Shown piece by piece: positions 1 through 6,669 of a stretch of DNA of 17,580 bases (position 1 is the stretch's first letter; every line of letters begins with the position of its first letter). The stretch comes from Bacillota bacterium. GTDB taxonomy: Bacteria; Bacillota; Clostridia; Oscillospirales; Ethanoligenentaceae. Below the pieces are notes generated by a model, which saw only the letters and a list, made by a program, of their open reading frames with translations, searched no databases and had not been told where the DNA came from. The position numbers were made by a program, and so were the translations under genes. The stretch spans positions 1-17,580 of the forward strand of contig JAEWAU010000019.1 in the NCBI GenBank assembly GCA_023391535.1. Reading direction: 5' to 3'.

Positions 1-249
1 TAAATTTTTCAACAACCCCGTTGAGCTGCGAGCGCCAAAAGGACGCGGTTTTGCGCGGCAAAACGGGGCGGAACGCCCCGCAGCAATTTCAATTCAGATC
101 GTATCAGATCGTAATAGAAAAGAATTTTTCAAACGCCGCGCGATATGGAAGTTTGAAAAATTCTACCCTCTGCATCTGAAGCGGAAATGCCGCCAGCGTC
201 GTTTTGGCCGGGTATTGAAAAACGCTTCGTACTGCGTTTTTCAATACCC
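1..249 (-). repeat. Interspersed palindromic repeat, copy 1 (partial at window edge)
   Basis: Non-coding block homologous, in reverse orientation, to the repeat at 9557-9731. Shared parts are a terminal hairpin (arms 210-225 and 234-249, a perfect 16-bp stem), the core GGCCAAAACGACGCT read on the minus strand at 195-209 (identical in both copies), a GGGGCG/CGCCCC-type small hairpin near 64-78, and a 34-nt block at 22-55 with two differences from the other copy. The distal hairpin, starting near 1-19, is cut by the window edge. Positions 79-194 are not found in copy 2 and contain their own inverted repeat. No protein-coding signal is seen. This could be a miniature non-autonomous element or a REP/BIME-like repeat; family identity is unknown. 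Confidence 0.75.
121..164. repeat. Perfect 14-bp inverted repeat inside repeat copy 1
   Basis: Arms AGAATTTTTCAAAC (121-134) and GTTTGAAAAATTCT (151-164) are exact reverse complements around a 16-nt loop. The element lies in the segment present in repeat copy 1 but absent from copy 2. The AT-rich arms contrast with the GC-rich surroundings. It may be a structural RNA or DNA hairpin of the element. Confidence 0.6.
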
Positions 250-327
250 CCTTTCCGTCCGGGAAGCGCGCGGGCCGGCGGCTGCGCCCCGGCCGCTCCC
301 CCTCCATGGCACATACGAGGGGTTTTG

Positions 328-336
328 TGGTAAAAT
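328..336 (+). promoter_or_regulatory. Extended -10 promoter of the Nramp gene
   Basis: TGGTAAAAT (TG at 328-329, hexamer TAAAAT at 331-336) fits an extended -10 element. The -35 region around 307-313 (TGGCACA) is a poor match. The implied leader to the TTG start at 401 is about 58 nt. No convincing metal-regulator box was recognised by eye. Confidence 0.45.
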
Positions 337-400
337 ACAAGCGCAGCCGTTTTGCATACCTCCCTTCCGGCGAACAAATTCATACAAACAGGTGATTTTT

Positions 401-1642
401 TTGAATCTTTTCACGGTGCACAAGCCGAAGCCCTCCGCGCTCACTTTTTTTAAGTACATCGGGCCGGGCCTTCTGGTAACGGTGGGGTTCATCGACCCCG
501 GCAACTGGGCCTCCAACATTGCGGCGGGCTCGCAGTACGGCTACGTTTTGCTGTGGATGGTCACGCTCTCCACCATCATGCTCATCGTGCTGCAGCACAA
601 CGCCGCGCATCTCGGAATCGTCACGGGAAAATGCCTTTCCGAAGCGGCTACGGCCTACATACGTCCCTGGCTCAAAAACGTTATTCTGGTCACCGCGGTG
701 GCGGCGGCGATTTCCACCGCGCTTGCGGAGATTCTCGGAGCGGCAACGGCACTCAATATGCTGTTCCGCGTGCCCATCCGGCTCGGCTCGGTGCTGGTAC
801 TGGCCGTGATCCTGGCGCTGGATTTTACGAATTCCTATAAAAAGATCGAAAAAATCATCATCGGGTTCGTGTCGCTCATCGGCATCTCGTTTTTAATCGA
901 AATCTGCCTTGTGCACATCCGCTGGAACGAAGCGGCGGCCGGCTGGGTCGCGCCCGTCATCCCCAAAGGCTCCATGCCGGTCATCATGAGCGTGCTGGGC
1001 GCCGTGGTGATGCCCCACAACCTGTTTCTGCACTCCGAAGTCATCCAGAGCCGCCAGTGGAACCTGCAGGATGAAACCGTCATCCGGCGGCAGCTCAAAT
1101 ACGAGTTCGGCGACACGCTGTTTTCCATGATCATCGGGTGGGCGATCAACAGCGCCATGATTCTGATGGCGGCGGCCACCTTTTTCGCGCGGAAAACCGT
1201 GGTCACCGATCTTTCCCAGGCGGAAGCCATGCTCCGCCCGCTGCTGGGTAACGCGGCGGGCATCCTGTTCGCCGTGGCTCTCCTGTTCGCGGGCCTTTCC
1301 TCGAGCATCACGGCCGGAATGGCCGGGGGCAGCATCTTCGCCGGCATCTTCGGCGAACCCTACGACATCTCGGATATCCACACCAAAGCCGGCGTTCTCA
1401 TCACGCTGGTGCCGGCCACGTTTCTCATCTTTCTGATCTCGTCGCCGTTCCTGGGCCTGATCTATTCCCAGATGCTGCTGAGCGTGCAGCTCCCCATCAC
1501 CATCTTCACGCAGATCTACCTCACCTCCTCCAAAAAGGTGATGGGCAAATTTGCAAACTCCAAAACGGATAAAGCCTTCCTTTGGGTCATCGCCGCGGTG
1601 GTGACGGCGCTCAACGTTGCGCTGCTGGCCGCGTCGCTTTAA
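401..1642 (+). CDS. mntH: Nramp-family Mn2+/Fe2+ transporter (MntH-like)
   Basis: Proton-coupled divalent metal importer of the cytoplasmic membrane, expected to bring in Mn2+ and/or Fe2+. The 413-aa product has about 11 hydrophobic helices. It carries both Nramp signature motifs: DPGN at residues 32-35 in helix 1 and MPHN at 204-207 in helix 6, which form the metal site in known Nramp structures. The start is taken as TTG at 401 because AGGTGA (390-395) sits five bases upstream; the frame stays open further upstream to an ATG at 215, but that part overlaps the repeat element and has no protein-like character. The gene is convergent with a ferritin-like/VIT membrane protein and shares its terminator. 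The family is clear; the Mn versus Fe preference cannot be read from sequence alone. Confidence 0.93.
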   Translation: MNLFTVHKPKPSALTFFKYIGPGLLVTVGFIDPGNWASNIAAGSQYGYVLLWMVTLSTIMLIVLQHNAAHLGIVTGKCLSEAATAYIRPWLKNVILVTAVAAAISTALAEILGAATALNMLFRVPIRLGSVLVLAVILALDFTNSYKKIEKIIIGFVSLIGISFLIEICLVHIRWNEAAAGWVAPVIPKGSMPVIMSVLGAVVMPHNLFLHSEVIQSRQWNLQDETVIRRQLKYEFGDTLFSMIIGWAINSAMILMAAATFFARKTVVTDLSQAEAMLRPLLGNAAGILFAVALLFAGLSSSITAGMAGGSIFAGIFGEPYDISDIHTKAGVLITLVPATFLIFLISSPFLGLIYSQMLLSVQLPITIFTQIYLTSSKKVMGKFANSKTDKAFLWVIAAVVTALNVALLAASL

Positions 1643-1660
1643 GCGGGCCGGATTCGTTCG

Positions 1661-1716
1661 CGCGCACAAAAATCGCCTGCGGCCGTGAACCGGCCCGCAG
1701 GCGATTTTTGTGCGCG
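1661..1716. terminator. Bidirectional terminator, perfect 22-bp stem
   Basis: Arms 1661-1682 and 1695-1716 are exact reverse complements around a 12-nt loop, and each arm carries an A5/T5 tract (bases 1668-1672 and 1704-1708). It lies between the convergent Nramp and VIT genes. It can therefore end transcripts from both sides, with the internal T tract acting as the U run. Confidence 0.85.
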
Positions 1717-1741
1717 TGAAACGGCGCGGATAAAAAAAGTA

Positions 1742-2620
1742 TTACAGCTTGATGCCCAGCACGTTCTTTACAACGAAGCCCACGAGGAACGAAACGACCG
1801 CCACGCCCACGCTGATGCCGGCCATGGTCCAGAAGCCCCTGCCGAAGGGGCGGTCCTTTGCCACCGAGAGATAATAGTTGAACATGCCGATGATCAGCAG
1901 CGCGATGGCAATGGTGACGATGAGCGCGGATATGTACGCCCGAACCGGGAACAGCAGGTACGGCAGGATAAGCAGCGCCACCGTGATGAGGTAGGAAAGC
2001 CCGATGGTGACGGTGGATTTAACGGCATTCTTGCTTGCCTCTTCGCGCGCGGCGAGATACCCCGAGCCTGCCATGGAAAGCGTGGCCGAAATGCCGGTGA
2101 TGAGGCCCGCCATGGCGATGATTCTGGTGTTCTGCATAGCGAGCGTGTAGCCGGCCAGCGAGCCGGTGAGCTCCACGAGCGCGTCGTTCATGCCCAGCAC
2201 GATATCGCCCACATAGTGCAGACGCTCCTCGTCGAGCATGCCCAGCAGCAGGCCCTCGTGCCGCTCCTCGTCCGCCAGAATCTGCTTCATCTCGGGCATT
2301 TCCCCGAGCAGTTCGCGGTAGGCGGCAATGCCCCTCGCTTCCCCGCGCTCCAGAAATTTGATGAGAAACGTATACCCCAGCACGCGGCAGAGGAACAGGT
2401 AAATCCGCACCAGAAACAGGTTCGGCTTCAGCTCCACGCCCGCGTACTTCTGGAACAGCAGCGCATGTTTGCGCTCGTCCTTTGAAATGGTCTCCAGCGT
2501 TTCGCGCTCTTTTTCGTTTTTTACCGTCTGTGCGATCTTTTCGTACAGAACCCAGCTGTTCCATTCCTCCTGCTGACGCATCCGGTACAGTTCCTCGATT
2601 CCCGGATTCTTTTTTCCCAT
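1742..2620 (-). CDS. Ferritin-like (Er) plus VIT1/CCC1 membrane metal transporter
   Basis: A fusion of an N-terminal rubrerythrin/ferritin-like four-helix domain (about residues 8-125) and a C-terminal VIT1/CCC1 membrane domain (about 133-292). The first domain shows diiron-type residues: Glu19/Glu27, E49-R-K-H52, Glu94 and E119-R-H121. The VIT part contains the conserved GMNDALVELTG stretch and GYLAAREE. Characterised relatives of this architecture (MbfA of rhizobia) export iron using the ferritin-like domain as a sensor or loader, so an Fe2+/Mn2+ efflux role is likely. ATG at 2620 is preferred: the in-frame GTG at 2632 overlaps the AGGAG ribosome binding site (2632-2636, minus strand), which would leave it no spacer. 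The product is 292 aa. The gene converges on the Nramp importer, suggesting opposing roles in metal balance. Confidence 0.88.
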   Translation of the reverse strand: MGKKNPGIEELYRMRQQEEWNSWVLYEKIAQTVKNEKERETLETISKDERKHALLFQKYAGVELKPNLFLVRIYLFLCRVLGYTFLIKFLERGEARGIAAYRELLGEMPEMKQILADEERHEGLLLGMLDEERLHYVGDIVLGMNDALVELTGSLAGYTLAMQNTRIIAMAGLITGISATLSMAGSGYLAAREEASKNAVKSTVTIGLSYLITVALLILPYLLFPVRAYISALIVTIAIALLIIGMFNYYLSVAKDRPFGRGFWTMAGISVGVAVVSFLVGFVVKNVLGIKL

Positions 2621-2773
2621 ATTCGACCGCACTCCTGTTCTTTAAAATCGGTTTGAAAAATCCTCGCCGCGGCGGATGCGGTTCACCGATTCATGCGCGG
2701 GCCGCAGCGCCTCTGCCGTGAATTTAACCCGCGTTTTCGGGGAAGAATCGGAAAATCGTATGAATGCAGTTTT

Positions 2774-2779
2774 ATTATA
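2774..2779 (-). promoter_or_regulatory. Candidate -10 box for the Er-VIT gene, with upstream palindrome
   Basis: The minus strand reads TATAAT here, about 150 nt ahead of the ATG at 2620. The 17-bp-spaced -35 position (TTTTCG) is poor. A short palindrome AAGCCC-GAC-GGGCTT at 2801-2815 overlaps the edge of that -35 position and could be an operator, although it is short. The rest of 2621-2850 shows no gene. Confidence 0.35.
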
Positions 2780-2850
2780 GTCCGCGCGCACGCCGCCGAA
2801 AAGCCCGACGGGCTTCGTTTTGTAACATTTTGTTGTTGAAATACGACTTC

Positions 2851-2879
2851 TTGCCATTATGGTTAAAAGATGTTATACT
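2851..2879 (+). promoter_or_regulatory. Sigma-A promoter for the small membrane protein and ROK genes
   Basis: TTGCCA (2851-2856), a 17-bp spacer, and TATACT (2874-2879), which is also preceded by TG at 2871-2872 (extended -10). The leader to the TTG start at 2919 is about 33 nt. Confidence 0.7.
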
Positions 2880-2918
2880 GGATTCCGGTATCATTTCAAA
2901 AATCGGGGAGGCTTTGAT

Positions 2919-3113
2919 TTGGACAGAGGAACGAAGATCATCGTCGCGCTGGCGGCGGCGGGGCTGCTGCTCATGCTGCTCACGCTCGGGCACGACCTGT
3001 TCGCAAAAAAGCAGAAGGCTATGGCGCGGCCCGTCGCTTTTTCGCTGCGAGCCGAAGCGGACGGGCGGCAGGCGCTATTTGCCGGGCAGACGCTTGTGTT
3101 CGGTATAAAATGA
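2919..3113 (+). CDS. Small single-pass membrane protein, unknown function
   Basis: A 64-aa product starting at TTG 2919, preceded by GGGGAG at 2905-2910 with an eight-base spacer. It has a charged N-terminus (DRGTK), one hydrophobic helix at about residues 7-24, then a basic segment (KKQK) and a polar C-terminal tail of about 35 residues, with no cysteine. The family is not recognised. It sits directly behind a good promoter and nine bases before the ROK regulator, so the two are almost certainly co-transcribed. The orientation of the tail is uncertain, because positive charge occurs on both sides of the helix. A real gene is supported by promoter, ribosome binding site and spacing, not by homology. 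Confidence 0.6.
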   Translation: MDRGTKIIVALAAAGLLLMLLTLGHDLFAKKQKAMARPVAFSLRAEADGRQALFAGQTLVFGIK

Positions 3114-3122
3114 GGCCGCGGA

Positions 3123-4250
3123 ATGAACGATAGAAAGGGCGGCATGGCGGAGCGGGAGCGCGCGCTTTTCGCCTGCATCCATCAAAACGGGCCCGCCACC
3201 AAAAGCAGGCTTGCCGATACGCTGAGCCTGCCGCTCAGCACGCTCAACCGCTCCATGCGCGCGCTCGAAGAACGCGGCCTGATACGCGCGTGCGGCTGTT
3301 CGGATTCCTCGGGGGGGCGCAAGCCCGCCGAGTACGACGTCGCCCCGGGCGCGGCCTATGTGCTGGGCGTGGATCTTTCGCGCACCTACACGCAGGCCGT
3401 GCTCGCGGACCTGAAAAATCACGTTGCGGCCCGCTCCCGGTTCGCAATGGACGCCGCCGTGACGCCGCAGGTCTGCACGGGCAAAATCGCGGACGCGTTG
3501 GAACGGATGTGCCGGGAAGCCGGCGTTCCGATGAAACGCGTTCTGGGCATCGGCGTGGGCGCCGTCGGGCCCATGAACCGGGAAAGCGGCGTTTTGCTGC
3601 ATCCAAAAGGGTTTGAGAACCCCGCGTGGGGGCAGCGGGTACCGCTCGGGGCGCTTCTGGAGGAAAAAACCGGCCTGCCGTGCGCGGTGGAGAACGGCGC
3701 CAACGCCGCGGCCCTGCTGGAATATTGGTTCGGCGCCGGGCGCGGCCGCCGCTGCGTGGCCTACCTGCACTGCGGGGTGGGCATCCGCTCCGCCGTGGTG
3801 CAAAACGGCGCCGTGCTGCGCACGCTCAACGACGGCGAGGACGCGTTCGCCCGCATGGCGGTGGAGCCCGGCGGCGGGCGGCTGGAGGATTTCGTCTCGC
3901 TGGAATCCGTGTGCAGCCGCTACCGGAAGCAGACCGGCGAGGAGATTTCCTACGGCACGTTTTTCTTCCGCGCCTCCCGCGGGGACACGGCGGCCGTTCG
4001 GGAGCTTGCGCTCAGCGCGGAGATTCTGGGCATGGGCATCGGCAACCTGGCGCGGCTGCTCGGGCCGGAGCTGGTTTTGCTCAGCGGGCCGCTGGTCTCC
4101 TCGTATGAGCCGTATTTCGCCCAATGCGCCGCGGCCTGCCGAAGGTGGGACGGCGAGGGCGGGCCGGTTCTGCGCCGGGTGGAAAACATGCAGGAAAGCG
4201 TCGTGGCGCTGGGCGCGGCCCTCACTTTCCTGCGGGAGCGTTTCTTGTAA
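3123..4250 (+). CDS. ROK-family transcriptional regulator, degenerate sugar-kinase domain
   Basis: A 375-aa protein with an N-terminal winged helix (about residues 8-65, with recognition-helix-like SLPLSTLNRSMRALEERG) and a ROK domain (about 78-370). The ROK part keeps the GVDLSRT nucleotide-binding-like start and the GIGVGAVGPM strand. The catalytic Asp of ROK kinases is lost: the usual END.AN motif reads E190-N-G192-A-N194. The zinc site is also gone: at 237-257 the usual GH...C.CG..GC segment is replaced by a short stretch with Arg and no Cys. So it is a DNA-binding regulator and not a kinase, and it may not sense a sugar in the usual way. GAGG (3112-3115) with a seven-base spacer supports ATG 3123; an ATG at 3144 is an alternative. 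The targets are unknown. Confidence 0.85.
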   Translation: MNDRKGGMAERERALFACIHQNGPATKSRLADTLSLPLSTLNRSMRALEERGLIRACGCSDSSGGRKPAEYDVAPGAAYVLGVDLSRTYTQAVLADLKNHVAARSRFAMDAAVTPQVCTGKIADALERMCREAGVPMKRVLGIGVGAVGPMNRESGVLLHPKGFENPAWGQRVPLGALLEEKTGLPCAVENGANAAALLEYWFGAGRGRRCVAYLHCGVGIRSAVVQNGAVLRTLNDGEDAFARMAVEPGGGRLEDFVSLESVCSRYRKQTGEEISYGTFFFRASRGDTAAVRELALSAEILGMGIGNLARLLGPELVLLSGPLVSSYEPYFAQCAAACRRWDGEGGPVLRRVENMQESVVALGAALTFLRERFL

Positions 4251-4343
4251 CCGTTTTTCCCCAAAGGGGGGCATTTTTAGAACCGGCGGCCTTATCGGGA
4301 GGTTTTTCCGCAACCGTTTGTCTGATCGGAGGGGACTGATTTT

Positions 4344-5174
4344 TTGCTCACTATTCTGGAAATTGCGCTCATCGCAATCTTCGCGGGGTTTTTAGGCTCC
4401 CTGCTCGGCCTCGGCGGCGGCATCATCGTCACGCCGGCGCTCACGCTGCTGTTCGGCATCGATATCCGATACGCCATCGGCGCGAGCATCGTTTCGGTCA
4501 TCGCCACGTCGAGCGGCGCCGCCGTCGCCTATCTCAAGGACCGGATCACCAACATACGCATCGGCATGTTTCTGGAGATCGGCACCACGCTGGGCGCCAT
4601 TACGGGCGCCTTTCTCAGCGGCATCCTCCATCCGAAATATCTGTACATCATCTTCGGGCTGTTGCTTTTGTATTCCGCTGTGATGATGCTGCGCAAAGCA
4701 GGCTCGGAGCTTCCGCGCGAAGTGCAAAACCACCCGATGGCGGAAAAGCTCGCGCTGGCCGGTTCGTACACCGATAAAGTCCTCGGGCGGGAAGTGAGCT
4801 ACAACGTCGCGGGCGTATGGGGCGGGCTCGGCATGATGGGCGTGGCGGGCGTCATTTCGGGGCTTCTGGGCATCGGGAGCGGCGCCTTCAAGGTGATGGC
4901 GATGGACCTGTTCATGAAGCTGCCGATGAAGGTTTCGAGCGCCACGAGCAATTTCATGATCGGCGTTACCGCCGCGGCCAGCGCGGGCGTGTACTTCTTC
5001 CGCGGCGATATCGACCCGAAAATCGCCGCGCCGGTCGCGCTGGGCGTTCTGGCTGGTGCAACGGCGGGAACCCGCCTGATGCAGCGGCTCAAAAGCCGCA
5101 CCCTGCGCATGATCTTCGTGCCGGTGCTCGTCATCGTCGCCATCCAGATGGTCGTGAAAGGGGTGAAACTATGA
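4344..5174 (+). CDS. TauE/SafE-family membrane transporter
   Basis: A 276-aa polytopic membrane protein of the sulfite-exporter/TauE-SafE superfamily. The pseudo-twofold repeat is visible: GLGGGIIVTPAL at about residues 22-33 and the matching GLLGIGSGAFKV beginning near 173, each followed by a conserved small-residue helix (GASIVSVIATSS; SSATSNFMIGVTAA). Relatives export or import sulfite, sulfoacetate or other small organosulfur or organic anions; the substrate cannot be assigned here. The start is TTG 4344 behind GGAGGGG (4328-4334). The stop codon overlaps the start of the DUF1634 gene (ATGA), indicating translational coupling. It is 93 bases behind the ROK regulator, in the same direction, with no strong terminator between them. 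Confidence 0.88.
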   Translation: MLTILEIALIAIFAGFLGSLLGLGGGIIVTPALTLLFGIDIRYAIGASIVSVIATSSGAAVAYLKDRITNIRIGMFLEIGTTLGAITGAFLSGILHPKYLYIIFGLLLLYSAVMMLRKAGSELPREVQNHPMAEKLALAGSYTDKVLGREVSYNVAGVWGGLGMMGVAGVISGLLGIGSGAFKVMAMDLFMKLPMKVSSATSNFMIGVTAAASAGVYFFRGDIDPKIAAPVALGVLAGATAGTRLMQRLKSRTLRMIFVPVLVIVAIQMVVKGVKL

Positions 5175-5545
5175 ACAGGGATTCCAAAGCGGCGCGCGAA
5201 TCCGAAAAAGTGGAGGATACGCTCGGCCGCAGCCTGCAGATCGGCGTGCTCGCAAGCGCCGTCATCATTCTGGCCGGGCTGCTGCTGTACCTGATTACGG
5301 GCCGAAGCGGATACCCCGGCGCGACGTTTCCCACAAGCCTCCCGGCCCTGTTCGCGGGCGTGGCGGCGCTCAAGCCCTACGCCGTTATCTTGCTCGGGCT
5401 GTTCGTGCTGATCCTCACGCCCGTTTTCCGCGTGGGCTTTTCCATCGTCCTGTTCTGGAAGGAGAAGGATTTCCTGTACGTGCGGATCACGGCTCTAGTG
5501 TTCGCCATCCTGCTGGTGAGCTTTTTCCTCGGCCGCGCCGAATAG
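5171..5545 (+). CDS. DUF1634 membrane protein, partner of TauE/SafE
   Basis: A 124-aa protein with a charged N-terminus (about 25 residues), a first helix at about 25-43, then two or three more hydrophobic helices to the C-terminus. It matches the small DUF1634 family, which is characteristically encoded next to TauE/SafE permeases. Here ATG 5171 overlaps the permease stop by four bases, and AAAGGGG lies seven bases upstream of the start. It probably forms a complex with, or modulates, the permease; its biochemical role is unknown for the family. The gene is closed by a bidirectional terminator. Confidence 0.82.
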   Translation: MNRDSKAARESEKVEDTLGRSLQIGVLASAVIILAGLLLYLITGRSGYPGATFPTSLPALFAGVAALKPYAVILLGLFVLILTPVFRVGFSIVLFWKEKDFLYVRITALVFAILLVSFFLGRAE

Positions 5546-5574
5546 GTCTTTTCCCTCCGCTCAGAAAAGCGAAA

Positions 5575-5616
5575 AAGGCGGCGCGGAACGCATCGGTTTG
5601 CGCTCCGCGCCGCCTT
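5575..5616. terminator. Bidirectional terminator, 18-bp stem with one mismatch
   Basis: Arms 5575-5592 and 5599-5616 pair with one A-C mismatch around a six-base loop. The stem is GC-rich, with an A run before it (CGAAAAAGG) and CTTGTTT after it. It lies between the convergent DUF1634 (+) and LiaI-like (-) genes and can serve both. Confidence 0.8.
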
Positions 5617-5676
5617 CTTGTTTCCGCCCGGCTTCGCCGTTTCGGAATACTCCGTTTGCCCTCCGCTTCCGCGGGT

Positions 5677-6003
5677 TTACCACGTATGGATAGAGCCGTT
5701 CCAGAGCTGCACGCCGTGCGACGCGTGCTCCGCCACGAACTGCGCCACGCCCATCGCCATGGCGAACAGCGTGAGCAACACCGTGAGCAATATGCCTCCC
5801 ACGTCGTATTTCAGCGGCTCCTCGCCCCCGAACAGGCGGGAGATCAGCACCTCCAGCCCCAGAAAAATCAGGATGAGCGGCCAGAGATCCCAGATCAGTG
5901 TGTAATCGACGTTCGGCGTGAAGACGTGCGCCAGAAACAGCCCTCCGAACACGATCAGGCTCAGGCCCAGGGTGAGGGTTCCCACCCGATGCGTGCGTTT
6001 CAT
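5677..6003 (-). CDS. LiaI/LiaF-type small membrane protein
   Basis: A 108-aa protein with about three hydrophobic helices: residues 8-28, 38-58 and 66-90. The GLSLIVFGGLFL and WDLWPLILIFLGLEVLIS pattern is typical of the LiaI-LiaF-like transmembrane region, found in cell-envelope stress modules of Bacillota. ATG 6003 is preceded by GGGGGAGG with a seven-base spacer. It is the last gene of the sigma/anti-sigma operon, 48 bases after the TM2-like gene. It may sense or respond to envelope stress together with the anti-sigma factor, but this is inferred from context only. Confidence 0.75.
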   Translation of the reverse strand: MKRTHRVGTLTLGLSLIVFGGLFLAHVFTPNVDYTLIWDLWPLILIFLGLEVLISRLFGGEEPLKYDVGGILLTVLLTLFAMAMGVAQFVAEHASHGVQLWNGSIHTW

Positions 6004-6051
6004 ACCCGTTCCTCCCCCTTTTGCTTCTGTGCGCGGCCGTGAAAACCGCGC

Positions 6052-6597
6052 TTATTCTTCCGCTTGCTCTTCCGTATTTTCCTCCCCGGCCGGCTCCGCC
6101 GCGTCCCGCAGCTCCCTTCTGCGCCCGAGAATCAGCCAGACGCCCGCCGCAATAATCAGCGCGCCGAACAAAACCTGCGGCACATAGCTGATGGGCGCGG
6201 GAATAGGGATATACGCGCTCAGGATACGCAGCACATACCGTCCGAGCAGCATGACGCCCAAAAACAGCAGCGCCACGCCGAGCACCAGGCTCCCGCTGCG
6301 CCCCAGGCCGTCGTGTGAAAGCGCTTTCCCATCCACGAACAGGAATCCGTCGCGCATGGCGGCCTGTTCCTCGGGGGTGGCGCTCAGGCGGTTCACGCAG
6401 TCGAAAAAGGCGTAAAACCACAGCACGGGCAGCAGGAACAGCAGCGGCCCTAGGTCGAGCCAGCTCGAAAGAAAACAGACGAAGAAAAACGGAATCATAA
6501 AGGAAACGCCGCGCTTCATCAGCCCGAGGTACATCTGCCCGGCGCCCGGCAGCAGCGCGAACAAAAACGCGAGGAATTTATTGATTCCCGATCTCAT
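6052..6597 (-). CDS. TM2-like polytopic membrane protein with acidic tail
   Basis: A 181-aa membrane protein. The N-terminal part (about residues 8-65) holds a TM2-domain-like helix pair with the motif LPGAGQMYLGLMKRG. A middle soluble stretch (about 68-100) follows, then two more helices (about 103-122 and 138-158) resembling LiaI-type segments. The C-terminus is highly acidic (ending EENTEEQAEE). The ribosome binding site AGGAGG lies eight bases before ATG 6597. The gene is 72 bases downstream of the anti-sigma gene and reads the same way, so it is probably part of the ECF operon. The function is unknown; the tail might interact with cytoplasmic partners. Confidence 0.72.
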   Translation of the reverse strand: MRSGINKFLAFLFALLPGAGQMYLGLMKRGVSFMIPFFFVCFLSSWLDLGPLLFLLPVLWFYAFFDCVNRLSATPEEQAAMRDGFLFVDGKALSHDGLGRSGSLVLGVALLFLGVMLLGRYVLRILSAYIPIPAPISYVPQVLFGALIIAAGVWLILGRRRELRDAAEPAGEENTEEQAEE

Positions 6598-6669
6598 AGA
6601 GGCACCCTCCTATCGTCGCACGGGTTTCCCGCTGGAACGGCGAAATTTTTATTTTAGAACGCCGTTTCG

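Noticed and set aside
1..249. Repeat read as an insertion sequence with transposase
   Set aside because: No transposase-like protein is encoded in it or nearby, so at most it is a non-autonomous element.
215..400. Upstream extension of the Nramp reading frame
   Set aside because: It runs through the hairpin of the repeat element, has no ribosome binding site for ATG 215, and adds 62 residues with no family counterpart.
1685..2485. Plus-strand open frame opposite the Er-VIT gene
   Set aside because: Low-complexity translation rich in His, Arg and Asp; the minus strand holds a recognisable two-domain protein with a ribosome binding site.
4256..4276. CCCC-AAA-GGGG followed by a T run after the ROK gene
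   Set aside because: The stem is only four base pairs; too weak to call a terminator.
6625..6665. AACGGCG/CGCCGTT inverted repeat between anti-sigma and TM2-like genes, with AT-rich loop
   Set aside because: No T run follows on the minus strand and promoter hexamers within it are wrongly spaced, so neither a terminator nor an internal promoter is supported.
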